Assembly: GCA_023375785.1 (NCBI GenBank)
Contig: SZWC01000521.1
Location: forward strand, 1-64,000
Source: Penium margaritaceum
Lineage: Eukaryota; Streptophyta; Zygnematophyceae; Desmidiales; Peniaceae
Reading direction: 5' to 3'
Length of the DNA stretch: 64,000 bases
Shown here one piece after another: positions 1 to 10,598 of this stretch. Below the pieces are notes generated by a model. The model saw only the letters and a list, made by a program, of their open reading frames with translations, had not been told where the DNA came from and did not search any database. Position numbers and translations under genes: made by a program. Position 1 is the stretch's first letter. Each line of letters opens with the position of its first letter.

Positions 1-67
<67 letters not shown>

Positions 68-78
68 CATACACATAT

Positions 79-127
<49 letters not shown>

Positions 128-154
128 CATACATATACACATACATATACATAT
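1..154. repeat. AT/AC-rich microsatellite, (ATATAC)n with interruptions
   Basis: The window opens inside a long simple repeat built from ATATAC units with scattered ACACAT variants. It fades out near position 154. No gene signal is seen. The true length is unknown because the array starts before the window. Confidence 0.95.
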
Positions 155-267
155 GCATTTATTTAATGAAATATACATGTAAGAGTTTCATAACTTAGTT
201 CTAGAGAATGAAACAGGTCTATGTAATGCATTAGTCGTGATGTACGTTTTTCTGGTGATTTTATACA

Positions 268-428
268 TGTAGCGTGGCAGTGCCACGCCGACCGGTTGAA
301 GGAGCCACGTGGCTCGAGCGGGGTCACCTGGGACTGTGGGCAGTCTGACGGGATGGCTTGAGGGTCGGAGACCCTCAAGCACCGCGGTTTTGGCCTAGTC
401 GGCCAAGGATTCCGTCGAATCCGTAACA
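268..428 (+). repeat. 5' LTR of the TRIM
   Basis: This 161-bp repeat runs from TGTAGCG to GTAACA and is followed by the tRNA-Met primer site. It is unusually rich in short palindromes, including TGGCAGTGCCA, GAGCCACGTGGCTC and a 10-bp stem hairpin at 357-379. Confidence 0.92.
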
Positions 429-511
429 CTGGTATCAGAGCTCCAGGGCTTGAATCCCACGTCAGGATTACCGGAGATGTCGAGGCGGCTCTCACTTCTA
501 GTGGGGAGGAG

Positions 512-672
512 TGTACCGTGGCAGTGCCACGCCGACCGGTCGAAGGAGCCACATGGCTCGAGCGGGGTCACCTGGGACTGTGGGCGGTTGGACGGGATGG
601 CTTGAGGGTCGGAGACCCTCAAGCACCGCGGTTTTGGCCTAGTCGGCCAAGGATTCCGTCCAATCCGTTACA
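512..672 (+). repeat. 3' LTR of the TRIM
   Basis: This is a 161-bp repeat, the same length as the 5' copy and about 95% identical to it. It is preceded by the purine tract GTGGGGAGGAG and followed by the ATACA target duplication. Confidence 0.92.
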
Positions 673-919
673 ATACAAGTTACCGTTCTTTAATGTGAGT
701 TTCTGTGAGATAAGATATCCCAGATGTTTTCATTGTGGCATGGTGGTTCTGTAGCCATCAATCTGCCATCGAGATTTTGTTAGGCCTATCTTAGGAATAA
801 ATCACATGTAATGTTTCTTTGATAGTTGATCTGATCATGAGGATAATCAAAGGGATATCCATCGCAGAATTTGTGACTTCGCAAGCAAGGATCCTGTAGT
901 CTCGCGGTGTTACGAGTGG

Positions 920-940
920 CGGGGGGGTGGGGGGGGGGTG
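920..940 (+). other. G-run with quadruplex potential
   Basis: Runs of seven and ten G residues are separated by single T bases. Such a tract can form a G-quadruplex. It lies upstream of the 995-1030 hairpin and has no evident gene next to it. Confidence 0.5.
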
Positions 941-994
941 ATGACGTGTCCGCCGCCCCTTCGCGGTCATGGGTGTAGCATTACCTCCCCCGCG

Positions 995-1030
995 ATGCTC
1001 GATCAGCGTTATATGTCGCTGATCGAGCAT
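995..1030. repeat. Perfect hairpin, 14-bp stem and 8-nt loop
   Basis: ATGCTCGATCAGCG at 995-1008 is exactly reverse-complementary to 1017-1030, with TTATATGT between. No T-run follows, so a bacterial-type terminator is not indicated. It may be the core of an old inverted-repeat element or a cruciform-forming site. Confidence 0.7.
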
Positions 1031-2028
1031 GGCGAGGGTGCCGGATACCTCGTTCTTATGTTTTAAAGTGTTGGGTGTGGGTGACATAAATTTTCGCTCT
1101 TGCTTATGGGAGGGTCCGCCCTTCGGAATGTGGATATGCGGGCTTTTTTGCCCATTTTTGTTCCGCTTCATCGCATGCGTCAATATCGCCTTTGACACGG
1201 ATCTAGAAGGATAGACAGTATTATGGCCTGAATTTGCACCACTTTTCATCGAGGTGTTCTTTGAAAGCTAATTCGACCACCTGGGACCAAGTTTTGAGCC
1301 GTTCTGGTACATGGGCTGGGTGAGAAACGTACAAGTGAATTGGACCACAGCCCATTCGAATCTGGGCAATGACACTTACCACTCGAGCGTTCGGACGAAG
1401 AACTTTGCTGGCTCAAACTTGAGCAAGCAAATCCACGGTCCACTGTGCTTGGACGCCATTGACGTCCAAGCGTCTTTTGCGCTTGGATTTGCCCAACGGT
1501 GCGCACGCTTCGACTCTGAGCATTGAGCGTGGTTGCTTGTAGCCATGGAACAGTTTTTACTCCTGCCATTATTTGTACCCAGAAACCCAATTAGTTTGTA
1601 ACCGTTGTGGACCATGACAAAAGGGGTATTTTTCCGTTGTAACACTGCCTCATAATTACCTATGTTGCTAATTTAAGTGATAGTATGGTACCTGAATTTT
1701 ACTTCACTTGTCGCAACACGAGTTGCGCGAGCAGTTTATCCTAAGTATCATGGGAGGGCGGTATGCATGAATTTGGTGAGAAAAATCTAAGAGGCTACAA
1801 CATAGATATAGTCCGTTGTGTGCGTTGACGCTTGGCGGTGAACGAGAGCAATATCACGAGATGTTAGCATCGTGAACTTTGCCGCAATGTACCTGAGTTA
1901 CATAAGTTTTCATGTATTCTTCCGTGAACATTTCCAGTTCATGTTGATCAAAGTCAATTCATACATTAGCTCTACATGTCTAGTTGCTTTTTAGCTCGGA
2001 CCACCTATACAAAAAAAAACCACAAATG

Positions 2029-2563
2029 TGAGGGAATGAAGAAACCCAGTAAGCAGCGTTCTGTGTGAGGGAACATTGCATAGAACACAACGTGACTGAC
2101 GGTGCTTGAAAAGGTGGAAAGACAGGAAAGAAACGCTTAGAAATATGAGAGTTAGTTCAAAACAATGAACGAGAGAGAGGGATATTCCCTCCACTCTCGG
2201 TCAGGCCAGGATACGTGCAAACCATGCACCAGCTGGCAGATGAAAATTCCTCAAAAGCATCTAGCAGCTACCAAACAGCGACTTGAAAGATCCCACGAAT
2301 AATACTAGGCACTTGGGTGGCCAAATGACCAGCCAAAAGAAGTAGTTGAAGCTGAAAAAGAAGCTTTATAGAACTAAGCCAACCAAGAGCAGAAGTGAGG
2401 TTGCCAATAAAGTGGCTCTCATGATCTGGACACCGAGAATATTCTTTTGTGCACATAGGGATGTGTGAGATGAAGCTGAGACCACCAAAGTAGCCGTTGA
2501 GCACTATGGCCCGCCTACATGTGAGTGGCGTCAAGATTAGAGGTCACCAAGACGGACATAACA
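2029..2563 (-). repeat. 3' LTR of O1
   Basis: About 535 bp, reading TGAGGGAATG to CATAACA on the plus strand. It is about 86% identical by eye to 23747-24290. The minus-strand purine tract ATGGGGAGA lies next to it, at 2567-2575. Confidence 0.85.
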
Positions 2564-2699
2564 ACATCTCCCCATGACTCATAGGCACCTCATGCCATAA
2601 TCGTGCATGGGGCACAGACATACGGCAACAAGGCCATGATAAGCAGCAAGGAACAACAACGGCGAAAGAATGGACGACACAAAAGTAGAGGTGGGTGAT

Positions 2700-3225
2700 A
2701 AAATGGAAAACATTTGCCGGGATTAGAACGGAGAGACTAGAGACCAATAGCATGCACATCCACCTTGAACTTTGCACTGTAGAGTGCCTTGGTGAGGAAG
2801 TCAACACGCTACTGGCGGGAGTAAAATCCAATGATGGGCACATCACCACATGCAATGCGTTCACCGGCAAAGTGATGTTCGATGTTGATGTGTTTGGTGC
2901 GATTGTGATGCATGATATCGTGCTCAGCAATGCAGGAAGTGCTTTCATTGTTGCAGTAGAGAGTGATGTAACAGATGGTCTGGCGTAGCTACTGCATGAG
3001 ACGATACAACCAATTACTCTAACAGACACACATACCCAGCGCGACATACTCAGCCTTAGTGGAGCTGTGCATGACACAACCTTGCTTTCTGCTCTTCCAA
3101 GAAACCCTGGTGCCACCGATGAGGAAGATGTACCGTGACCGGCTCCGTGCGTCACGATCATGGGCCCAATTGCTTTTGGTGCATCCATCAACAACGGCAA
3201 AGGACTGTGCATGAGAACACAAGCC
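2700..3225 (-). pseudogene. O1 RNase H region (Copia), fossil
   Basis: The minus-strand translation around 3020-3220 contains a classic Copia RNase H block, with motifs such as VSWKSRKQ and STKAEYVAL. The adjoining sequence toward 2700 is the eroded C-terminal part. It lies directly upstream of the O1 3' LTR, as expected for the last pol domain. Element A interrupts it at 3226. Confidence 0.8.
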
Positions 3226-4258
3226 TGTTGGAGTGAGGCGATAACTGCGTTGGATTTCGGCTTCACCACGGTGCAGTTGGTTTCACTTTTGGAGGAGTCC
3301 ACATGAAGTTATGGATTTTACCGTGATTCACCGAGAATTTTCCTATGGGGAATTTCCACTATATAGGGCCAGATTATTCCTTGTTTTTTAGTCCTCAAGG
3401 GCGTATTCAACCCGTTGATGTGTACAAATGGTTGGGTGTGTCCAAGAAAGGTGGGACTACCTTGGCCAACTCATTGGAGTGATGTCCAAGGTTCGACAAC
3501 TTGGCAACTGCCTTGTACGAGGTAATCTTGGGAAAAACAAAGCCTACGAGGTTTGCGTGAGCCATTGTACAGACGTCAACACAGTCCCCTAGCTCACATA
3601 CGGCTTCGTGATGGATTTACTACATCATCATAGTCACTTCCAATGTTGGACGACACATTATTGCATCAGCGATTGGGACCGCCGGGACCGCCACCTTCAG
3701 TAAAGCAGCCTGGAACGCGGGGATTACTACCAGCCAGAGCAGTAGTATAAAAGGGAGCACCAGTTGTGGCTAAAAAAAAACCCAATTCCAGTCTCTTCAA
3801 CGCCATTGTATCAGCATTAACTATTCTGCACGTCTGCCAGCCACTTGGTCTGTACCAGACTCAGATCTGGTGCTGTTTGAGTTTCCTGGAGGTTCCCTTT
3901 GAAGACCCACTGACTCTGGTGGAAGTGTGCTAGCGTGGAGAGGAGGTTGCCTGACATCCTAAAGGCCTGTCAACTCAGAAGACGGTCAACACGCCAAGAC
4001 TCTTGCTACAAGGCTAGACGCCTAGCAAGATGTTGCGCCTAATTGAGGCTAGGCTCTGTCAGGGTTCTGTTGCTAAGTTGTTCATGGGCTGTTGCTAAAC
4101 TTGTACACAGTATTGCTGTACTTTTTATTCTTGTAATACAATTGGAGCTTCTGCATTCATTTCTCAGAAGTTGTACAAGCACTGCTTGGCACAACAAAGG
4201 TCCTGGCACGACAGCAAGGCCATCCGAGCCTTTGTTGTGGTCGTGCATAATTTGAACA
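3226..4258 (+). repeat. 5' LTR of A
   Basis: This 1033-bp repeat matches 12587-13622. It holds a TATATAGGGCC stretch near 3360, a possible TATA region for U3 transcription (inference). It ends in AACA directly before the primer site. Confidence 0.9.
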
Positions 4259-4659
4259 TGGTATCACAAGAATCAGGTCCATGCCACTAGCAAGCGCAGT
4301 AGCTACAGCTAAGTGTTGGTGGAAGAGTCTTCCACATTCACATGTCAGCATTAGAGAGTGGAGAGGTGCACGAATCACGGATTGTGTACAAGGCACAAGG
4401 ACTGAGAAGTCTTTATGAGCGACATGGAGCCTCAACATCGAAGGGAAGGTTCTCCTCTTGAAAATCAGTCTGTTGTACATGGTTTACGCATGCGTCAAGA
4501 GCAGGGAAGCCATGTCGCAAATCACGCACAATGGCAAGCAGCAGAAGCGCAGCGCTTGGCTGAGGAAGCGTAGTGGATGGCAAAGCAAGAAGCATTGGTG
4601 CGTCAAGCTACGGAGCAGGAATGTGAGGCATTGAGGCAATAGCTTGGAGCTCAAGAGCT

Positions 4660-6154
4660 CCTTTGACAGCAAGATCAGCTCACACATGCGGCTCAAGCGT
4701 CACACACGTAGCAGTTGCAACAGTCATGTGCAGATTTAGTAGCAAAGAATGCACAGATAAAACAACAGCTAGCCCTGTTTCATTAGCAACAGCAGATGCA
4801 TCGACAGAAGATGTAGCGACAACAGCAACTGCAGCACCAATAGCATCCAATGTAGTGGCAACAACAGTCACGAGTATCATTCACCCATGTGCCTCATGGA
4901 AGTCCTCCACTAGTTGTGCAACCAGCTTTATCCCAGCAGATGCAGCCTGGAGTAGGTGCAAATGGAAGTGTGGAAAAGCAGTTCTTGGCGCATCCTCAAG
5001 GGATACCAGGGGTGCCACCATTGTCATCACACCAACAGGCTCAACCGGCTCCTATGCCGCAAGCCTATGGGGCACAACCTGCAACAGCTGTAGGAATGCC
5101 TCAAGGACAACTGTTTCTAGTAGTACCCATGCAACAGTATCTTGTACCTGTCCAACCATTGGCAGGACAAAGAATCCCGTTCCAACGTCTAGAGATCACA
5201 ATGCCATCAGCAGCGGCATCCTTGCAGCTGCACAAGATCAAGGTCGACAAGTTTGACGGAGAAAACTTCACACACTGGGTGCACAAGTTCAAACAGGTTG
5301 CTCAGATTCATTGCCTATGGGAGTTCTACATCGGGCACTACTCGCCGCCACCATTGGGATCATCACCACAAGTGGTGGTAGAGTTCAAGTACTTCACCAA
5401 GACTGCATACATGGTGCTAGATAACCAACTCAATCCTCGCATCCAACAGGCGATCAGGATGTTCGAGGGACCGGCTGAACCTGCTCAGCATGCTTGGTCT
5501 TACCTGCTCAAGACCTACATGGCTGGAGACTCAACCTTCAAGTCTCACCTTCTTACAGAGCTATAGCACATCAGCCTTAACAACTTCACAAGCATTGAGG
5601 ACTACATCAACAAAGCCAAGTCACCATCCGACCAGCTCGCGGGTACGAACGCTCCTATTTGGAGCCGGTCTTTATGACCTTCCTCCTCAACGGATTGACC
5701 GGCGATTGGGAGGAAGTGAGGCGTTTGCTGAAGTTCAAGGAGGAGGTTGAAGTGACAGAGGCGTACGTGTGCAAAATATTGTACAGAAGAGTGCAATCAC
5801 AAGCTTGCAAAGGCAAAGTTACATTTTCTTTCCTATCTAACATACCCAAAAGCTTGCACTACTCTCGTGTCCCATCCGACATCAAACACTTCTACCGTAA
5901 ACGCAACTCCTACACCTCAGCAGAATCAAACATCGCCATCTACAACCTGTGGAAACTCCAACAACAAGCATGTCAAACCTCATCTTGTGCGCAAGTGCCA
6001 GTACTCCAAGCAACCTGGACACATCAGGCTGTATTGTAGGAAGCGGCTGAGAGATAAGGAGTGTGCAAGGAGGCATGAGAGCAAGGAGGAGGAGTCAGAG
6101 GATTTGGATGGTGGAGAGGAGGACAGTGATATAGAAGATGAGGAGACTCAGTAG
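4660..6154 (+). pseudogene. A gag, fossil
   Basis: The N-terminal part is rich in Q, P and A. A capsid-like segment follows (about 5225-5700), with the motif KVDKFDGENF and a pattern of the UBN2/Copia gag type. A CCHC-like zinc knuckle (CQYSKQPGHIRLYC) lies near 5995-6040. An acidic, E/D-rich tail follows at 6085-6150. The order and motifs support a Copia gag, which packages element RNA into particles. It is broken in several places. Confidence 0.75.
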
Positions 6155-6157
6155 AAG

Positions 6158-6680
6158 GTGACTGTTGGAGTGGAAAAGAAGAAGTTTGACTTCTCAAGAT
6201 CTCTATTCCATGTCTTGGAAGTTTCGAGTACCGAGCGAGTCTGCTCGAAAAACGTGTGGTACCTGGACAGTGGGTGCACGTCACACGTTATGTTTGACAG
6301 ATCCTGCCTCCAACACCTTCAGTACAGCAAAAAAGGCTACGTCACTCTAGCAAACAATTGACGTGTGCCAGTGAAAGGCAAAGGGAACATGAAACTAACG
6401 GGGTACAAGGGAGCTCAAGTGCACTTTGGCAACATGAAGTTCATTCCTGAGATTTATTTCAACCTCCTATCGCTTGGAGACTTGTTAAAGAAGGGAGCGC
6501 ACATTGCCAACTACGGGGAGCAGATCTCCATGAAAAGCAGTGAAGGTGAAATCTTTGCTGAAGGGCACCTTTGCTCCAACGACATGATAAGGCTCGACCT
6601 GAGCCCAATGGCTCAAAAGAACCCTGGCTCTTTGTTTGCGACTACAAATCAACAAGAAGTGCATGCCTTTTGGGAATAGA
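6158..6680 (+). pseudogene. A protease region, fossil
   Basis: The frame shows WYLDSGCTSHVMFD near 6258-6300, the D-S-G active-site signature of a retroviral-type aspartic protease with the typical downstream H. A beta-rich stretch follows, with LLSLGDLLKKG near 6465, as in Copia proteases just upstream of the pre-integrase region. Element B inserted shortly downstream. Confidence 0.75.
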
Positions 6681-6957
6681 TGCAACATCGTTGCGGCAGC
6701 CGAAGGAATGGATTCACATAATCCAAGGCACACGATGGCTCTCGAAAATCACATGTGGTGAACGGCAAGCTTGCCATTGGTGCATTCTGTTTTTTGGTGC
6801 ACAACGAAGTGACTTCGGGCCATGCAACAGACATGGGGAGCACGAGAACTACTACAAGGGTCCCTCAAATGATTCTCTTGGCTTCAAAGGACAAGTTCGA
6901 TGTTGGAGTAATGCTCCTCACCATGGCAGGAGTGACTCCAAAAAAGGAACACCAAGA

Positions 6958-7040
6958 AAACAAGCCTTAGTGGCTTAGTGGTTAATGGGGTCCACCTCTA
7001 GAGGCAAGGGCCCAGGTTCAAGTCCCACAAGATGAAATTC
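6958..7040 (+). other. tRNA-like box A/box B unit inside the B-family LTR
   Basis: TGGCTTAGTGG (6971-6981) fits the Pol III box A consensus, and GGTTCAAGTCC (7015-7025) fits box B, at tRNA-like spacing. The acceptor and T-stem pairings are poor, so this is not a functional tRNA gene. It resembles a tRNA-derived SINE head. The unit recurs in the other B-family LTRs (near 10650-10735, 51945-52015, 54025-54090 and 57465-57530). Confidence 0.6.
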
Positions 7041-7347
7041 TGCTCTACCTCAAGGGAGGTGGAAAATAGATGCCAGGAAGCTAGCTAAACTTCTAGAGTT
7101 CCTCTTTAAGTTTCTAGAAGGCCAGGTGAGGGTCCAGGAAGGTGGCACACCTTCTAGAAGGGGTGACTTGTCCTACAAGGCATCTAGAGGTGTCTTGGTC
7201 TTCTGGATACCTTTCCTCCTACTAGAAGCAAGCTGAGGAATCTAGGAAGGGGCAGAAGCTTCTAGAGGAGGGAAGGGATGCCTTCCTAGGTGGGAAAAGG
7301 ACAGCCTACCAAGGGCCACTCTAGAAGCCATAGAATCTGCTAGGAAG

Positions 7348-7348
7348 N
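7348..7348. other. Single-N assembly gap between identical 249-bp copies
   Basis: The sequence before the N (7099-7347) and after it (7349-7597) is the same. Removing the N and one copy brings this LTR to 702 bp, exactly the length of its partner. An unmerged contig overlap is the best reading. Confidence 0.92.
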
Positions 7349-7919
7349 TTCCTCTTTAAGTTTCTAGAAGGCCAGGTGAGGGTCCAGGAAGGTGGCACAC
7401 CTTCTAGAAGGGGTGACTTGTCCTACAAGGCATCTAGAGGTGTCTTGGTCTTCTGGATACCTTTCCTCCTACTAGAAGCAAGCTGAGGAATCTAGGAAGG
7501 GGCAGAAGCTTCTAGAGGAGGGAAGGGATGCCTTCCTAGGTGGGAAAAGGACAGCCTACCAAGGGCCACTCTAGAAGCCATAGAATCTGCTAGGAAGGTT
7601 CAAATCTGGCATGCTTTGGTGTTCTGGAAAGCTTAGATCATTGGCAATAAGATGCCACTGCTTGTGAGCCTTGATAAAGTGTACATTCCCAGTCAATTCA
7701 GGCCAAAAACTGTTGCCACACTCTCTAACCAGTTTTCTGCCATCCATGGAACCAGTTACCTCCACAGTTTCAGTCTCTCCAAAAACAGTTGGTGGTGTGA
7801 ACCAGCCACTGCTATGGACCCTCCAGGGTGCACACTCACCCTCAGACCAACAAAGGGTTATGGGCACACGCCTACAAGGGGTTGAAAGCGAGCTGGATTT
7901 CACGCTTCCAATAGCAAGA

Positions 7920-8700
7920 CATGGCAACCAGCGAGTAAGAGAGCAGCCGCGATGTCCTTAAGTTTGATGGGACAGGCTTTGCCTTGTGGAGGTCGCAGTT
8001 TGAGGTCTTCCTCGACGACAAGGGACTGCTTGAGCTCGTAAAAGGTGATGAGACTACTCCGCCAGAGACTGCAACGGCTGAGGTGCAAGAGGCATACAAG
8101 AAGCGCAAAAAGGTGTTGGCGCTCCTTGTGTCCGCGTTATGCCCACCACAACTTGGGCACATCCAAGGATGCATCATGGCCGCAGACGCATGGTCAAAAC
8201 TCTGCTCCATCTACCAGTCAAGCAACCTTGCCAATCAGCTCTTCATCTTCAAACGACTCGTCACCCTCCGAGCCAACGAAGGCGACTACATCATGGAGAT
8301 CATGCAGCAGATTGAGTCGCTCGCAACAGAGTGCGTGGCCACTGGTTGGGAGGTCGACTCTCAGTTGCAAGCTATGATCCTCCTTCTGGCCTTGCGGGAC
8401 AGTTGGAGTCCCATGATCACAGTCCTTGGTGGCTGGCCTTCCGACGAGCTGAAGTGCCCGAAGGTTGATGAGTACGTGCATAATGAGTGGATGCGACGTG
8501 GCGGTCGAGGGAGTACAGCGGCATCAAGTTCAGCTTACACGGTTCATCCTCAAAGTGGAGGCTGAGGCGACAAGTGGAAGGGTGCCAAACAGGGAACAAA
8601 GAATGGTGACAAGAACGGGGAGTGCTTCAACTGCGGCAAGGAGGGCCACTATGGGCGCAACTGTCCCGAGAAGAAAACAGATCGGTCGCAGCGGGGCAGG
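7920..8700 (+). pseudogene. B gag with zinc knuckle, fossil
   Basis: The reading frame opens with a Copia gag of the UBN2 type: FEVFLDDKGLLELVKG near 8000, and the helical stretch NQLFIFKRLVTLRANEGD near 8235. A glycine/lysine-rich tail and a CCHC knuckle, CFNCGKEGHYGRNC (about 8620-8665), follow. Length and order match F, G and D2. The product would be the particle-forming protein. Light breakage. Confidence 0.85.
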
Positions 8701-8721
8701 AAGAAAGATGAGCACGCCCTT

Positions 8722-9300
8722 ATGGCGTACAACTCCACCAACTTGAAGGATCCGGGAGTTGCCGTCATCGACTCCGGATCAGGTTGCCACATGCAATGCA
8801 AGAGGGCGGCATTTGTCACCTACGGCGCCTCGGAGAGATGCATGACAGTGGCCAATAGAAAAACAGAGGTGGCCGCCGGTGAGGGTAACGTCTGCATTGA
8901 GTCAATTGTGGATGGCAAACCTGTCACGAGCACAATCTATGATGTGCTGCACATGCCCAACTTTGGGGCAAACTTGCTCTCCGTTAGCCGCCTTACCGAC
9001 AAGGAACTTGAGGTGCTCTTCACAAAGAAGGAGGCCGTCATCCGCAAAGAGGGCAAAGGTGAGGTGATTGCACGTGCCAAGAGGGAGGACGCCTTGTACC
9101 TGCTACGCGCAAAGATCCTCAGCAGCCGGGTGGGGTCCAACGCCGCCAATCTTGCAACGAAGGATGGAGGAGACTTGGACCTATGGCACCGCCGACTCTG
9201 CCACATTTCTCCATTAACAGTGAAGGAGATGACAAAGAGGGAAGTGTTGCAAGGTCTCCAAATCAACGGCCTTGATGGAACCAAGGAGGACCGTGTGTGA
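8722..9300 (+). pseudogene. B protease and GAG-pre-integrase, fossil
   Basis: The 192-residue open frame carries VIDSGSGCHMQC (D-S-G protease signature) near its start and NLLSVSRLTDKELEVLF in the middle. The GAG-pre-integrase block DLWHRRLCHISPLTVKEM sits near the end. This is the normal Copia junction between gag and integrase. Confidence 0.85.
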
Positions 9301-10381
9301 GCCATGCATCATTGGCAAATCAACTCGACAGCCGTTTGTCGCCAAGGGGACGCGTGCATCGGCAAAACAGGCCGTGTGTGGACTGCTTGAGAGCTCCATC
9401 GGCGGAGCTCGCTACTTCCTCACCTTCATTGATGACCACAGCCGGGAACTCTACCTCTACCCAATGAAGCGGAAGAGTGAGGTCCTTGCGTGCATGCAGG
9501 AGTTTGTGGTTGATGTGGAGCAGCAAATAGAGTTGAAGGTGAAGGCGTTCTGGAGTGACAAAAGCGGTGAATATGCGGGGTGCCTTGGGTGGATGAAGAG
9601 CAAGGGGATTGAGTGGCAGAAAACAACTCCATACTCCTCACTACAGAATGGCGTCGTAGAGAGATCGAATCGCACAATCCTTAACATGGTGCGATCCATG
9701 TTGAGCGACGCTGGCCTTACACAATGGTATTGGGCGGAGGCGGCAAGGACAGCAGCGTACATCATGAATGTCATGCTGACCAAGCCGCTAAAAGACAAGG
9801 AGAGTAATGCGTGGAAGACGCCATTAGAGGTGTGGAGCGGGAGGAAGCCGGCGGTGGGTCACCTCCGCACGTTTGGTTGTGTTGCACATTTAATGGTGCA
9901 GGCACGTGAGGGAAGGAGCAAGCTGGACCCGCGTACCCGCCGGTGTATTCTGCTTGGATATGAGAGCGGAAGCAAGGCGTACTGGCTCTTTGACCCAAGG
10001 AGGCCGCAGATTGTGCGGAGTTGCGACGTCACGTTCGACGAGAAAAGCCGTTGGACAGACAAGGAGGCAGGTCTCTCCAAGAGGGGGGAGTGGATGCCAC
10101 TCCTTGAGGGGGAGACGCCGGAGGACGTGAATGAGGGTGACATCCTTGCATCACCACCAACCAGAGAGCATCGCCTGAGGGATGGGCGAGCGGCAGACTT
10201 TATTCCGGCCAGTTTGGATGAAGAATCCGAAGCACCGGAGATGGACGTGGAGGCGGAGAGTCGACCGATGTCTCCAAGGTCTCCAAGAGAGGGGGAGCAG
10301 GCGCTTGGAGAGGATGGCGTTGAAAGGGGACAGCAACAACAACAACCGCCTCAAGAGCCCCGCACGAGCAACCGTGTGTGA
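9272..10381 (+). pseudogene. B integrase and C-terminal linker, fossil
   Basis: This is a long open stretch of 369 residues. CEPCIIGKSTRQPF continues the zinc-binding pre-integrase motif. The DDE core follows: YFLTFIDDHSRELYLY near residue 48, and a block from FWSDKSGEYAGC to TPYSSLQNGVVERSNRTI. The Copia linker comes next (FGCVAHLMV, ILLGYESGSKAYWLFD). Beyond it comes an acidic P/E/R-rich tail, and then the element ends without RT. The neighbour downstream is the 3' LTR. Confidence 0.88.
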
Positions 10382-10598
10382 AGAAGGACAAAATGGTATG
10401 ATGCCGACAAGGGCATCTGGACAGGGTTCGCACAAGTCTTCTTCACGCAAGAGGAGCGTGAAGGTGGCACTACACAAGAGGGATGGGGCTGAGTGGGAGA
10501 GAGAAATAAAACGTAAGCTCGCCTCCCATGAGGAGAAAGGCTCCTCAGCTGCAGGTTGAGCATGGACGACTGCCATGGGTGATGCGCAAGGGGGAGAT

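Larger units (their letters stand above)
268..672 (+). mobile_element. Complete TRIM (terminal-repeat retrotransposon in miniature), 405 bp
   Basis: Two 161-bp direct repeats (268-428 and 512-672) start with TG and end with CA. They flank an internal region of only 83 bp. Right after the first repeat and one spacer base lies TGGTATCAGAGC (430-441), the standard plant primer-binding site for initiator tRNA-Met. Just before the second repeat is a purine tract (501-511). The element is bracketed by a perfect 5-bp target-site duplication, ATACA (263-267 and 673-677). There is no coding capacity, so it depended on enzymes supplied by other elements. It looks structurally whole. The LTRs differ at about 8 of 161 positions, so it is moderately old. 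Each LTR carries a hairpin with a 10-bp stem and a GGA loop (357-379; 601-623). Confidence 0.93.
673..2028. other. Unassigned intergenic stretch
   Basis: I see no defensible gene here. Several open frames exist on both strands (for example about 790-1250 and 1250-1645, minus), but none shows a known domain, and composition does not favour one frame. The visible landmarks are a G run (920-940), a perfect hairpin (995-1030), and AT-rich sequence from about 1650 on. It could be an old repeat or true host intergenic DNA. Confidence 0.5.
6901..7852 (+). repeat. 5' LTR of B, carrying an assembly duplication
   Basis: It starts TGTTGGAGTAATG and ends CCAACA. It contains a tRNA-like box A/box B unit (6958-7030) and a run of TCTAGAAG-type repeats. 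7099-7347 is repeated exactly as 7349-7597 around one N (7348). Confidence 0.9.

Noticed and set aside
163-622. Open frames of up to 129 residues on the minus strand at the TRIM
   Set aside because: They run through both LTRs of a non-coding TRIM and repeat the same peptide twice; by-products of the LTR sequence.
791-1645. Overlapping minus-strand open frames of 89-152 residues
   Set aside because: No known domain, no consistent codon or composition signal, and overlapping frames give unrelated peptides. Not listed as genes.
2544-3302. A 252-residue minus-strand open frame as a host gene
   Set aside because: It overlaps, in another frame, the O1 RNase H motif and runs into the O1 and A LTRs; a shadow frame.
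6958-7040. A functional tRNA gene
   Set aside because: Boxes A and B fit, but the acceptor and T-stems do not pair properly and the unit sits at the same place in every family LTR.
7099-7597. Tandem 249-bp duplication as a biological feature
   Set aside because: The single N between identical copies and the exact LTR length match after removal point to an assembly overlap.
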